A stretch of 36,336 nt of DNA from assembly GCA_031181345.1 (NCBI GenBank), contig JAPSLC010000049.1, forward strand, positions 1-36,336, given 5' to 3'. The DNA is from Cupriavidus sp. (lineage in GTDB: Bacteria > Pseudomonadota > Gammaproteobacteria > Burkholderiales > Burkholderiaceae). The notes below the pieces were generated by a model, which was not told where the DNA came from, searched no databases, and saw nothing but the letters and a program-made list of their open reading frames with translations. The position numbers and the translations under genes are program-made. Position 1 is the stretch's first letter. Each line of letters opens with the position of its first letter. Of this stretch, positions 23,999 to 31,678 are shown one piece after another.

Positions 23999-25083
23999 CG
24001 GGACTGCGCGGCTCCCGATGGTGTCGTGGCGGCAGGCAAGTCGATGGGCAGCGCCATCTGCGCGCTGGCATCGCCGGCCTCAAGTTCCGCGGCCTGTGCC
24101 TGCACTACGGTGACCGCAATCACATGGAAGATGTCGTCCGCGCTGCAGCCGCGCGACAGATCGTTGGCCGGGCGCCGCAGCCCTTGCAGCATCGGCCCGA
24201 TGGCCACCGCGCCGCCCAGGCGCTCGGCGAGCTTGTAGCCGATATTGCCGGCCTCCAGGCTCGGGAACACCAGCACATTGGCATGCCCGTGCACCTGCGA
24301 CGCCGGCAGCTTGCGCTCCGCGATCTCCGCGACGATGGCCGCGTCGAGCTGCACGTCGCCGTCGATGGCCAGGCTTGGCCTCAGCGCGCGCACGCGCTGC
24401 GTCGCCGCGGCGACCTTGTCGACGGCGGCGTGGTGCGCGCTGCCATTGGTCGAGAACGACAGCATCGCCACGCGCGGCGTCTCCATCAGCAGGCTCTGCG
24501 CGCTGTCGGCCGCCGCCATCGCGATCTCGGACAGCGCCTCGGCGTCCGGATCGATCACCAGGCCGCAGTCCGAGAAGATCAGCCCGCCCTTGAGCGAGTG
24601 GAACGGCTCGCAGAACATCATCAGGAAAAAGCTCGACACCAGCCGGAACGAGGGCGCGATGCCGATGATCTGGATCGCGTGGCGCACCACGTCGGCGGTG
24701 GTATGGACGGCGCCGGCCACCGAGCCGTCGGCGTCGCCGGCGCGCACCATCAGGTTGGCGAAGCACAGCGGCGCCAGCACGTCGCGCCGCGCCTGCTCGG
24801 GCGTCATGCCCCTGGACTGGCGCAGCGCCAGCCATTGCTGCGCGTAGCCCTCGCGCACGGCAGAGCTGGCGGGGTCGACCACTTCCATGCCGTCCAGCGC
24901 GATGCCGTGCCGCCCGGCCGCAGCGGCGATGCGGGCGGCATCGCCGACCAGCACGATGCGGGCGATGCCTTCCTGAGTGGCACGCTGCGCGCCCTGCAGC
25001 ACGCGCGGGTCCTCCGCCTCGCACAGCACGATGCGCCGGGGGGACGAGCGCGCGCGCTCGATGATGCGGTGGATCGCTTTCAT
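23995..25083 (-). CDS. pta: Phosphate acetyltransferase
   Basis: A 362-residue enzyme of the phosphate acetyl/butyryl transferase family. It converts acetyl phosphate from Xsc into acetyl-CoA. Typical segments are PRRIVLCEAEDPRVLQGAQ, MVRAGDADGSVAGAVHTTAD, FSDCGLVIDPDAE, MLSFSTNGSA, DGDVQLDAAI, and ANVLVFPSLEAGNIGYKLAERLGG split over the end. It is the short catalytic form without the long N-terminal regulatory domain of E. coli Pta, as usual in taurine clusters. It is first in the pta-tauE operon and has a sigma-70 promoter matching that of xsc. Confidence 0.95.
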   Translation of the reverse strand: MKAIHRIIERARSSPRRIVLCEAEDPRVLQGAQRATQEGIARIVLVGDAARIAAAAGRHGIALDGMEVVDPASSAVREGYAQQWLALRQSRGMTPEQARRDVLAPLCFANLMVRAGDADGSVAGAVHTTADVVRHAIQIIGIAPSFRLVSSFFLMMFCEPFHSLKGGLIFSDCGLVIDPDAEALSEIAMAAADSAQSLLMETPRVAMLSFSTNGSAHHAAVDKVAAATQRVRALRPSLAIDGDVQLDAAIVAEIAERKLPASQVHGHANVLVFPSLEAGNIGYKLAERLGGAVAIGPMLQGLRRPANDLSRGCSADDIFHVIAVTVVQAQAAELEAGDASAQMALPIDLPAATTPSGAAQSR

Positions 25084-25108
25084 GGCGGGAATGAAAAGTG
25101 GGATGAAA

Positions 25109-25122
25109 CGTACCGAAAACGG
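25109..25122 (-). promoter_or_regulatory. Candidate tau operator in the pta leader
   Basis: CGTACCGAAAACGG, identical over 14 bp to the site in the xsc leader (18501-18514) and at the same distance (11-12 bp) past the -10 box. Unlike the xsc copy it is not part of an inverted repeat. Confidence 0.58.
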
Positions 25123-25133
25123 GATTTGACCGA

Positions 25134-25162
25134 AGGATAGAGCGGCGACCGCCAGTGGTCAA
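25134..25162 (-). promoter_or_regulatory. pta promoter (sigma-70 type)
   Basis: On the minus strand TTGACC (25157-25162), a 17-bp spacer and TATCCT (25134-25139). The predicted start is near 25127, for a leader of about 45 nt. The layout matches the xsc promoter. Confidence 0.7.
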
Positions 25163-25171
25163 TAAAAATCT

Positions 25172-25216
25172 CGAAAATCGGTACTCCGTGTGCACTAAAA
25201 CGGGACGCGATATCCC
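25172..25216 (+). promoter_or_regulatory. Candidate tauABC promoter and regulator sites
   Basis: CGAAAATCGG (25172-25181), then 6 bp, GTGTGC (25188-25193), a 17-bp spacer and TATCCC (25211-25216). A further motif copy, CTAAAACGGGA, lies at 25195-25205. The distances copy those at the cobS-like promoter. The -35 and -10 matches are weak, so an activator would be needed. Transcription would start near 25223, leaving about 340 nt before tauA. Confidence 0.45.
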
Positions 25217-25451
25217 GTCATGGTGCGACGGCCGGTCCGGTGAGCCATCCATGCGCGCGCGAATCGGCCTCGTTCGCGGTCCCCTGTTGGCTTGGACCCA
25301 CGATTGCCGCCCAGTGGCACTATGGCCCGCGCCACCCGCTGCCTACGATAGCGCTACCCAATGTGCAAGGCGTTGGTTGCCGATTGCCGCCACGACGCGG
25401 CGACGGCCGATCAAAGGACGCGACAGCCGTCCACTGCAAGGAGACATTGGC

Positions 25452-25487
25452 ATGCGACCTGCTTTCTGTCTTCCCCTCCTCGAGTAG
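25452..25487 (+). CDS. Putative 11-residue leader peptide upstream of tauA
   Basis: ATG at 25452 preceded by AAGGAGA at ideal spacing (25438-25444). It encodes MRPAFCLPLLE and ends at TAG 25485-25487. The stop codon overlaps the first arm of a perfect hairpin. It contains one Cys codon and two Pro codons, which could make translation sensitive to a sulfur amino acid supply. It may control tauABC expression by a translation-coupled switch. It may also be a chance short frame: nothing but position, ribosome binding site and hairpins supports it. Confidence 0.45.
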   Translation: MRPAFCLPLLE

Positions 25488-25560
25488 GCACCCTGCCGGT
25501 GCCTGGATTCTTCCGTGCCGCTTCCCTGTCGCGGCACGCAACCTGTCTTTCTTGAGGAAT
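25486..25560 (+). promoter_or_regulatory. Possible RNA switch in the tauA leader
   Basis: Hairpin 1 is AGGCACC-5 nt-GGTGCCT (25486-25504). Hairpin 2 is GTGCCGC-9 nt-GCGGCAC (25515-25521 with 25531-25537). GGCAC and GTGCC cores are shared, so arm 1 could pair with arm 3, or arm 2 with arm 4, instead. ATTCTTC (25507-25513) can pair with the tauA Shine-Dalgarno GAGGAAT (25554-25560) over 7 bp with one G-U pair, closing over hairpin 2. No T-run follows, so translational control is more likely than termination. Confidence 0.42.
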
Positions 25561-25566
25561 ACGACG

Positions 25567-26577
25567 ATGCGTTGGATCGAGCGTTGGATCAAGCAGTTTG
25601 CAATGGGCGCAGTGCTGGCCGCCGCCGTGCAGACGGGCGCGCTGGCACAAGCGAAGGAAGTGGTGATCGCCTACCAGGACATGGTGGTGCCATGGCGCCA
25701 TGTGCAGGACGCCAGGGAGATCGAGAAGCAGACCGGCTACAAGGTGTCGTTCCGCCAGTTCTCCGGCGGCGGCGACGTGATCCGGGCGATGGCGTCCGGA
25801 CAGATCGCGATCGGGGAGGCCGGCACCTCGCCGATCGCCTCGGCCCTGTCGCAGGGGCTGGATGTCGAACTGTTCTGGATTCTCGACGACATCAATGCCG
25901 CCGAGGCGATGGTCGCGCGCAACGGCACGCGCATCGAGAACGTCGCCGACCTGAAGGGCAAGCGCATCGGCGTGCCGTTCGTCTCGACCACGCACTATCA
26001 CACGCTGGTCGCGCTGGAGCAGGCCAAGCTCGATCCGAAGCAGGTCCGCATCATGAACATGCGGCCGCCGGAAGTCGCCGCCGCCTGGCAGCGCGGCGAC
26101 ATCGATGCCACCTTCATCTGGGACCCGGTGCTCGCGCGCATCAAGCCGACCGGCAAGGTGCTGCTGACCTCGGGACAGATCGCGCAGTCCACCGGCAAGG
26201 CGACCTTCGACGGCATGATCGTCAGCAAGAAGTTCGCGCGCGAGAACCCCGACTTCATGGTCAAGTTCGTCAAGATGCTGGCGGCCGCGGACGACAACTA
26301 CCGCAAGAACAAGGCCGCGTGGACCGCGGATTCGCCGATGGTGAAGACGGTGGCCAGGATATCGGGCGCCAAGCCCGAGGACGTGCCGGGCAGCATGTCG
26401 CTGTACGCCTTCCCCACGCTGGAGGAACAGGCCTCCGCACGCTGGCTCGGCGGCGGCGCGGCCAACGCGCTGCAGTCGGCGGCGCAGTTCCTGAAGGAGC
26501 AGGGCACGATCCAGACCGTGCTGCCGGACTACTCCACCGGCGTCAATGCCGAGTGGGTCAAGCGGGCGATGCGTTGA
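25567..26577 (+). CDS. tauA: Taurine ABC transporter substrate-binding protein
   Basis: A 336-residue periplasmic binding protein of the TauA/SsuA sulfonate family. The ATG at 25567 is preceded by TTGAGGAAT and opens a signal peptide (to about residue 27-29, GALAQA). Mature segments include VVIAYQDMVVPWRH, FRQFSGGGDVIRAMASGQI, IGEAGTSPIASALSQGLDVE, ADLKGKRIGVPFVSTTHYHT and GDIDATFIWDPVLARI, all typical of TauA. It is the first gene of tauABC. It delivers taurine to the TauBC importer, and the encoded catabolic pathway makes this a carbon-source uptake system rather than only sulfur scavenging. Confidence 0.95.
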   Translation: MRWIERWIKQFAMGAVLAAAVQTGALAQAKEVVIAYQDMVVPWRHVQDAREIEKQTGYKVSFRQFSGGGDVIRAMASGQIAIGEAGTSPIASALSQGLDVELFWILDDINAAEAMVARNGTRIENVADLKGKRIGVPFVSTTHYHTLVALEQAKLDPKQVRIMNMRPPEVAAAWQRGDIDATFIWDPVLARIKPTGKVLLTSGQIAQSTGKATFDGMIVSKKFARENPDFMVKFVKMLAAADDNYRKNKAAWTADSPMVKTVARISGAKPEDVPGSMSLYAFPTLEEQASARWLGGGAANALQSAAQFLKEQGTIQTVLPDYSTGVNAEWVKRAMR

Positions 26578-26633
26578 GCCGCCGCCCGTCCCCCTCAGCC
26601 AGCGCTTTGCCAACGACCCAACAGGGAACCGAG

Positions 26634-27416
26634 ATGGCCAAACTCGAAATCGACAACCTCAGCGTCAACTATGGCGGCGCGGGCGGTACGCAGACCCTCG
26701 CGCTGTCGCAGGTCAATCTGACCATGGAACGCGGCGACTTCGTCGTCGCGCTGGGCGCCTCCGGCTGCGGCAAGACTACGCTGCTGTCCTGCATCGCCGG
26801 CTTCATGCAGCCCTCCGAAGGCGAGATCCGCCTGGACGGCCACGCCGTCAACGGGCCCGGCGCCGAGCGCGGCGTCGTGTTCCAGAAGCATGCGCTGATG
26901 CCATGGCTGAACGTCGCCGACAACGTTGCGCTGGGTTTGCGCATGCGTGGCGTCGGCCGCGCCGAGCGGCTGCGCATCGCGCGCGACAAGCTGGCGCTGG
27001 TCGGGCTGGAGCAGGTCGCCGACAAGCCGGTCTATCAGCTGTCGGGCGGCATGCAGCAGCGCGTCGGCATTGCGCGCGCGCTGGCCAACGATCCGGCGGT
27101 GATGCTGATGGACGAACCGCTCGGCGCGCTCGACGCGTTGACGCGCGAGTCGATCCAGGCGTTGATCCTGAAGCTGTGGGCACGCGAGCAGAAGATCGTC
27201 TTCTTCATCACGCACAGCGTCGAGGAGGCGCTGTTCCTGGCCACGCGGCTGATCGTGATGACGCCATCGCCGGGCCGTATCGCCCACACCTATGAACTGC
27301 CGTATGCGCGCCGCTATATCGAATGCGGCGATGCGCGCGCCGTCAAATCCGATCTGGATTTCATTCGCCACCGCGAGGAAATCGTCGACCTGATCCATGC
27401 CACGCCACAAGGATAA
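26634..27416 (+). CDS. tauB: Taurine ABC transporter ATP-binding protein
   Basis: A 260-residue ABC ATPase. Walker A GASGCGKTT (41-49), Q-loop Gln84 in VVFQKHALMPW, signature LSGGMQQR (136-143), Walker B VMLMDEP (156-162) and switch His in FFITHSVEEALFLA are all present. The start at 26634 is preceded by AGGGAACCGAG; the gap to tauA is 56 bp and to tauC 4 bp. It drives uptake with TauC as the membrane part, and is closest in pattern to the TauB/SsuB nitrate-sulfonate-taurine subfamily. Confidence 0.95.
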   Translation: MAKLEIDNLSVNYGGAGGTQTLALSQVNLTMERGDFVVALGASGCGKTTLLSCIAGFMQPSEGEIRLDGHAVNGPGAERGVVFQKHALMPWLNVADNVALGLRMRGVGRAERLRIARDKLALVGLEQVADKPVYQLSGGMQQRVGIARALANDPAVMLMDEPLGALDALTRESIQALILKLWAREQKIVFFITHSVEEALFLATRLIVMTPSPGRIAHTYELPYARRYIECGDARAVKSDLDFIRHREEIVDLIHATPQG

Positions 27417-27420
27417 GCCG

Positions 27421-28341
27421 ATGCCTGCCACCGTTCAGAGCCTGTCGGGCGCGCCGCGCGCGCCGGGCGCCATCGTTGCCAACGAGATGACTACCACCAC
27501 GACTCCCGCCGCCGCGGGCCCGGCGGCGCCAGCACGCAAGGTCCGCACGGTCTGCGGCTACCGGATGCCCGGCGAGGGCTCCAGTTCGCGGATTTCCGTG
27601 GTCACCGTGGTGTCGCTGCTGGTGCTGTGGTGGGTCGCCAGCCATCTCCGCTGGCTGCCGCCGCTGTTCCTGCCGACGCCCGAATCGATCGGCGCGGCCT
27701 TCGTCGATGCATGGAATGGCAATGTGCAGGGCGGCCTGCCGCTGCTGGACCATTTCTGGGCCAGCATGGTGCGCGTATTCGGCGCGTTCGCGCTGGCGGC
27801 CTTGACCGCGGTGCCGATTGGCGTGCTGATGGGCGTGTCGCGCATCGCGCGCGGCGTCTTCGATCCGCCGATCGAGTTCTACCGGCCGCTGCCGCCGCTG
27901 GCCTACCTGCCGCTGATCGTGATCTGGTTCGGCATCGACGAGACCTCGAAGATCCTGCTGATCTTCCTGGCCTGTTTTGCGCCGATGGCGATGTCCGCGC
28001 GTGCCGGCGTGCGTTCGGTGACGATCGAGCAGATCAATGCGGCCTATTCGATGGGGGCCACGCCATGGCAGGTGATTCGCCATGTGGTGCTGCCGGCCGC
28101 GTTGCCCGACATCCTGACCGGCATGCGCATCGCGATCGGCTTCGGCTGGACCACGCTGGTCGCCGCCGAGATGGTGGCCGCCACCGCCGGCCTGGGCCAG
28201 ATGGTGCTCAACGCCTCGAACTTCCTGCGTACCGATGTGGTGGTAATGGGCATCGTGCTGATCGGCCTGATCGCCTATGGCTTCGATCTGCTGATGCGCG
28301 GCGTGGAGAAGTGGCTGGTGCCGTGGAAGGGAAGGGTTTGA
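27421..28341 (+). CDS. tauC: Taurine ABC transporter permease
   Basis: A 306-residue inner-membrane permease of the sulfonate/taurine/nitrate type with about six membrane segments. The EAA loop that contacts TauB is INAAYSMGATPWQVIRHVVL (about residues 205-224). Also typical are FYRPLPPLAYLPLIVIWFGI and GWTTLVAAEMVAATAGLG. The start at 27421 is 4 bp after the tauB stop codon. It carries a Thr/Ala/Pro-rich N-terminal tail of about 55 residues before the first membrane segment (ISVVTVVSLLVLWWVA), longer than in many homologues. Last gene of tauABC. Confidence 0.94.
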   Translation: MPATVQSLSGAPRAPGAIVANEMTTTTTPAAAGPAAPARKVRTVCGYRMPGEGSSSRISVVTVVSLLVLWWVASHLRWLPPLFLPTPESIGAAFVDAWNGNVQGGLPLLDHFWASMVRVFGAFALAALTAVPIGVLMGVSRIARGVFDPPIEFYRPLPPLAYLPLIVIWFGIDETSKILLIFLACFAPMAMSARAGVRSVTIEQINAAYSMGATPWQVIRHVVLPAALPDILTGMRIAIGFGWTTLVAAEMVAATAGLGQMVLNASNFLRTDVVVMGIVLIGLIAYGFDLLMRGVEKWLVPWKGRV

Positions 28342-28368
28342 TGGCTGAGGCCGGACCCCGGTGCTCTG

Positions 28369-28396
28369 CTCCCCTCTCCCGCAAGCGGGAGAGGGA
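28369..28396. repeat. Single REP-like hairpin between tauC and the IclR gene
   Basis: A perfect 11-bp stem (CCCTCTCCCGC at 28372-28382, GCGGGAGAGGG at 28385-28395, 2-nt loop). It is half of the paired element seen elsewhere in the window. It sits between two convergent genes, a place for a bidirectional barrier. Confidence 0.85.
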
Positions 28397-28413
28397 ACAC
28401 CACCGCGCCAACC

Positions 28414-29301
28414 TCAGAACGTCGAGGCCAGATCCGCCGCCGCCTGCTGCAGCCGCGGCACGAAGTCCAGCGAACGCGACAGCGGCGAGCGCACCGTCGG
28501 CGCATGGACGGCGAGGGCCGCCACCACCTGGCCGCGCTCGTCGCGCACCGGCACCGCGACGCAGCTGATGCCGGCGACGAACTCCTCGTTGTCGACGCCG
28601 ATCAGCTTGTGGGCGCAGCGGTCCAGCTCGGCCTCGAGCAGTTCGACATCGGTAATGGTGTTCTGCGTGAAGCGTTCCAGCGGCAGTTGCCGCACCAGCG
28701 CGCGGCGCTGCTCGCGCGGCAGCAAGCCGAGCAGCAGCTTGCCGCTGGCCGAGCAGTGCAGCGGCACATGGGAACCGGGCTTCAGGTCCAGGCGCAGCGG
28801 CCAGGGTGCTTCCATGCGGTCCAGATAGAGCACGGCGCTCTCGTGCAGCATGGTGAGGTTGACGGTCTCGCCGATATCCTCGACCAGCCGCGACAGGATC
28901 GCGTGGCGCAGCTGGCGGGTGCCGGAATGCGTGACGATGGCCACGCCAAGGCGAGCCAGCCGCGGTCCGACCGCATAGGCGTTGCGCGCGCCGGGTTCGC
29001 GAATCACCAGCCCGCCGGATTCGAGCGCGCCCAGCATCCGGTGCAGCGAGGCCTTGGGCGCCTCGAAGCCCTGCATGATCTCCGCCAGCGTCAGCGGCCG
29101 GTCGGCGGCGACCAGGAATTCGAGCAGCGCGAAGGCCCGCAGCGTCGGCGTGTCGCCACGGTCGTTGGCGGCTTCGCTGGGCGGCGGCGCGGGCGGCACC
29201 GCGGCGGGCCGCGCGGCGGCCTTGGCCGCGACGGCTGGGGTGGCCTTGGCGGCCCCGCGCGCGCGTCGAGCGGACGTCGCGGCGGTGGTGGCGGTTTTCA
29301 A
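28414..29301 (-). CDS. IclR family transcriptional regulator
   Basis: A 295-residue IclR-type regulator. The start is a TTG at 29301 with GGAGG 7 bp before it; longer frames run into the repeat element and are rejected. An Ala-rich, basic N-terminal tail of about 45 residues precedes the winged helix (about 48-105: LRAFALLEFLVAADRPLTLA and APKASLHRMLGALES). The effector domain has RLVEDIGETVNLTMLHES, HCSASGKLLLG and GISCVAVPVRDERGQVVAAL. It is convergent with tauC and divergent from glutamate dehydrogenase. Its target is not evident; gdhA or itself are the first candidates. Confidence 0.9.
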   Translation of the reverse strand: MKTATTAATSARRARGAAKATPAVAAKAAARPAAVPPAPPPSEAANDRGDTPTLRAFALLEFLVAADRPLTLAEIMQGFEAPKASLHRMLGALESGGLVIREPGARNAYAVGPRLARLGVAIVTHSGTRQLRHAILSRLVEDIGETVNLTMLHESAVLYLDRMEAPWPLRLDLKPGSHVPLHCSASGKLLLGLLPREQRRALVRQLPLERFTQNTITDVELLEAELDRCAHKLIGVDNEEFVAGISCVAVPVRDERGQVVAALAVHAPTVRSPLSRSLDFVPRLQQAAADLASTF

Positions 29302-29316
29302 AGCGATTCCTCCGTT

Positions 29317-29349
29317 CCGGAAAACGAGACAAAGCGATTGTACTTCCGG
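29317..29349. promoter_or_regulatory. Inverted repeat at the IclR gene start
   Basis: CCGGAA (29317-29322) and TTCCGG (29344-29349) are separated by 21 bp, just upstream of the TTG start. They may form an autoregulatory site. The arms are short, so chance is possible. Confidence 0.3.
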
Positions 29350-29399
29350 ATGGGGTGGGGGTGCCAAGTGGGGGGCGCATTCGCAGGGCCGCACGCCCG

Positions 29400-29524
29400 G
29401 GCCCTCTCTCCCACCCCTCTCCAGCTCGCGGGAGAGGGGAGCCGAGGGCGGACGCCGCGGTCGTGTCAAGCCATTGGTTTGCGCCCCTCTCCCGCTTGCG
29501 GGAGAGGGGGTTGGGGGAGAGGGC
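29400..29524. repeat. REP-like palindrome pair between the IclR gene and gdhA
   Basis: Two inverted copies of the repeat family: a diverged copy at about 29400-29442 and CCCCTCTCCCGC-TT-GCGGGAGAGGGG with its GGGGGAGAGGGC tail at about 29485-29524. They occupy most of the 350-bp gap between two divergent genes, an unusual place for a terminator-like element. The gdhA promoter must lie to the right of it. Confidence 0.88.
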
Positions 29525-29579
29525 AGCGTCCCGTTCGAGCCGACCCGTCCCGCATTTTTGCGTCGAGGGTCATAACACT

Positions 29580-29615
29580 TTTGACTGTCGAATTTCACCA
29601 TTTCGGTGCTAAAGT
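29580..29615 (+). promoter_or_regulatory. Candidate gdhA promoter region
   Basis: An extended -10-like TGCTAAAGT lies about 40 bp before the GTG start, with TTGACT upstream. The spacing between TTGACT and TAAAGT is 23 bp, too long for a standard pair, so the extended -10 would have to act largely alone. The region is AT-rich against a GC-rich background. Confidence 0.33.
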
Positions 29616-29651
29616 CGCGCTCCGACTCAAGAAAAATCGATAGAGACAGCC

Positions 29652-30995
29652 GTGAGCCTTCCGACCCTCGATGCCTTCCTTGCCGGCGTGGCCCGCCGCG
29701 ATCCTGACCAGCCCGAGTTCCAGCAGGCGGTCAAGGAAGTGATGATGACCCTGTGGCCGTTCGTCGAGCGCAACCCGCGCTACGCCGATCAGGCCCTGCT
29801 GGAGCGGCTGGTCGAGCCCGAGCGCGTGATCCAGTTCCGCGTGGCATGGACCGACGACCAGGGCAAGGTGCAGGTCAACCGCGCCTTCCGCGTGCAGCAC
29901 AGCTCGGCCATCGGCCCCTACAAGGGCGGCATGCGCTTCCATCCGACCGTGAACCTGTCGGTGCTCAAGTTCCTCGGCTTCGAACAGACCTTCAAGAACG
30001 CGCTGACGACGCTGCCGATGGGCGGTGGCAAGGGCGGTTCGGATTTCGATCCCAAGGGCAAGTCGGACGGCGAAGTCATGCGCTTCTGCCAGGCGCTGAT
30101 GACCGAGCTCTATCGCCATCTCGGCGCGGACACCGATGTGCCGGCCGGCGATATCGGCGTGGGCGGCCGCGAGGTCGGCTTCATGGCCGGCATGATGAAG
30201 AAGCTGTCGAACCAGTCGGCCTGCGTCTTCACCGGCAAGGGCCTGGCTTTCGGCGGCAGCCTGATGCGTCCCGAGGCCACCGGCTACGGCACCGTCTATT
30301 TTGCGCAGGAGATGCTGCACCGGTCCGGCCGCGACTTCGACGGCCAGCGCGTGCTGATCTCCGGCTCGGGCAATGTCGCGCAATACGCCGCGCAGAAGGC
30401 CATCGAACTGGGTGCCAAGGTGCTGACCGTGTCGGATTCGGGCGGCGTGCTGCACTATCCCGAGGGCATGAACGACGAGCAGCTGGCCGCGCTGATGGAC
30501 TTCAAGAATGAAGAGCGCGGCCGCCTGTCGGACTTCGCCGAGCGGCAGGGCCTGCGTTTCGAGGCCGGCCGCACGCCGTGGCATGTGCCGGCCGATATCG
30601 CGCTGCCGTGCGCGACGCAGAACGAGCTCGATGGCGACGATGCCAGGCGGCTGCTGGCCAACGGCGTGTTCTGCGTGGCCGAGGGCGCCAACATGCCGTC
30701 GACGCTGGAGGCGGTGGACCATTTCCTCGCGGCGCGCATTCTCTACGCACCGGGCAAGGCCAGCAATGCCGGCGGCGTCGCGACCTCGGGCCTGGAGATG
30801 TCGCAGAACGCGATGCGGCTGTCGTGGCATCACGCCGAGGTTGACGCCAAGCTGCACTTCATCATGAAGGACATCCACCAGAACTGCATCCATCACGGAC
30901 GCAAGGACGACGGCTACATCAACTATGTCGAAGGCGCCAATATCGCCGGCTTCGTCAAGGTGGCCGACGCCATGCTGGCGCAGGGCGTGATCTGA
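29652..30995 (+). CDS. gdhA: Glutamate dehydrogenase, hexameric NADP type
   Basis: A 447-residue enzyme, the same length as E. coli GdhA, that makes glutamate from 2-oxoglutarate and ammonium. The start is a GTG at 29652. Conserved parts are KGGMRFHPTVNLSVLKFLGF, the catalytic lysine Lys127 in LPMGGGKGGSDFDPKGKSD, the catalytic aspartate Asp167 in VPAGDIGVGGREVG, and the nucleotide fold ISGSGNVAQYAAQKA. The family with KGGMRFHP and the GGS-DPKGKSD segment is normally NADP-dependent and biosynthetic. Next to the taurine genes it could recapture the ammonium released by taurine dehydrogenase; this link is inferred from position. Confidence 0.95.
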   Translation: MSLPTLDAFLAGVARRDPDQPEFQQAVKEVMMTLWPFVERNPRYADQALLERLVEPERVIQFRVAWTDDQGKVQVNRAFRVQHSSAIGPYKGGMRFHPTVNLSVLKFLGFEQTFKNALTTLPMGGGKGGSDFDPKGKSDGEVMRFCQALMTELYRHLGADTDVPAGDIGVGGREVGFMAGMMKKLSNQSACVFTGKGLAFGGSLMRPEATGYGTVYFAQEMLHRSGRDFDGQRVLISGSGNVAQYAAQKAIELGAKVLTVSDSGGVLHYPEGMNDEQLAALMDFKNEERGRLSDFAERQGLRFEAGRTPWHVPADIALPCATQNELDGDDARRLLANGVFCVAEGANMPSTLEAVDHFLAARILYAPGKASNAGGVATSGLEMSQNAMRLSWHHAEVDAKLHFIMKDIHQNCIHHGRKDDGYINYVEGANIAGFVKVADAMLAQGVI

Positions 30996-31121
30996 AGTTC
31001 GGATCGGGCACCCCAGCGATGTAGCTTCTTACGTGGATGGCCGCGACGGCGCTTGCGGCGTGGCAATTCTGCAAGCCCGTGTAAGAACGCGCCGCCGGCG
31101 CCATGCGCTACCGCACCGCAC

Positions 31122-31149
31122 AGCGGGCCTTCGGGCCCGCTTTCTTTTT
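31122..31149 (+). terminator. Intrinsic terminator of gdhA
   Basis: A perfect 8-bp stem, AGCGGGCC-TTCG-GGCCCGCT (31122-31141), with the stable TTCG tetraloop is followed by TTTCTTTTT. It lies about 125 bp past the gdhA stop codon and directly against the convergent membrane-protein gene. Confidence 0.93.
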
Positions 31150-31150
31150 G

Positions 31151-31669
31151 TCAGTCGGCGTCGGCCACCGGCGACGCGGCCGGAATGGCTCTTGCATCCT
31201 GGTCCTGGCGCGGCCGGCATAGCGTGACCAGCGGCAGCGCAAGTCCGAAGGCCACATAGACCAGCGCCAGCGACCACGGCGAGAGCCGCCGCTCGAAGCC
31301 CGGCGTCAGCCGCTTCGGCGTCAGGCGCAGGTCCACCACGCAGGCCGCCGCCGCGACCGCGAGTCCGGCCAGAATCGCCGCCACGGGCCGCTGACGCTGC
31401 GGCGAGCGGCCCACCCAAGCCTCGTAGAACGCGGCCCAGAATACCGACATCGCATGATGGATCACGTATCCCACCGCGGTATAGCGCCATGCCGGACCAT
31501 TGGCATGGATCGCGCGATCGCCCCACACCCAGTGGCTGACCGCATTGACCGGCGCCAGCGTGTTGCGGCAATCGAAATGGCCGCCGCAGGCCAGGGCGAT
31601 GGTGGACAGCACGCTGGCGCTGGTGCCGGACACCAGGCTGCGGCCGACGAAATCCTGGATGGCGCTCAT
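31151..31669 (-). CDS. Small integral membrane protein, unrecognised
   Basis: A 172-residue protein with about four hydrophobic segments: VSGTSASVLSTIALACGG, YTAVGYVIHHAMSVFWAAFY, PVAAILAGLAVAAAACVVDL and SLALVYVAFGLALPLVTLC. It is probably an inner-membrane protein. The start at 31669 (MSAIQDFVGRSLVSG) is chosen because the longer frame overlaps the divergent SDR gene. I do not recognise the family with confidence. It is divergent from the SDR/DoxX-like gene, whose start lies only about 10 bp away, so the two starts share almost no promoter space. Confidence 0.72.
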   Translation of the reverse strand: MSAIQDFVGRSLVSGTSASVLSTIALACGGHFDCRNTLAPVNAVSHWVWGDRAIHANGPAWRYTAVGYVIHHAMSVFWAAFYEAWVGRSPQRQRPVAAILAGLAVAAAACVVDLRLTPKRLTPGFERRLSPWSLALVYVAFGLALPLVTLCRPRQDQDARAIPAASPVADAD

Positions 31670-31678
31670 GTCGGTTCC

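Noticed and set aside
25155..25487. A 110-codon plus-strand frame in the pta/tauA gap
   Set aside because: It begins in the promoter region and lacks a ribosome binding site. Only its last 12 codons, with AAGGAGA before them, are supported, as the possible leader peptide.
28414..29601. A 395-codon version of the IclR gene
   Set aside because: The extra N-terminal segment is a translation of the REP-like pair. A TTG at 29301 has a strong GGAGG.
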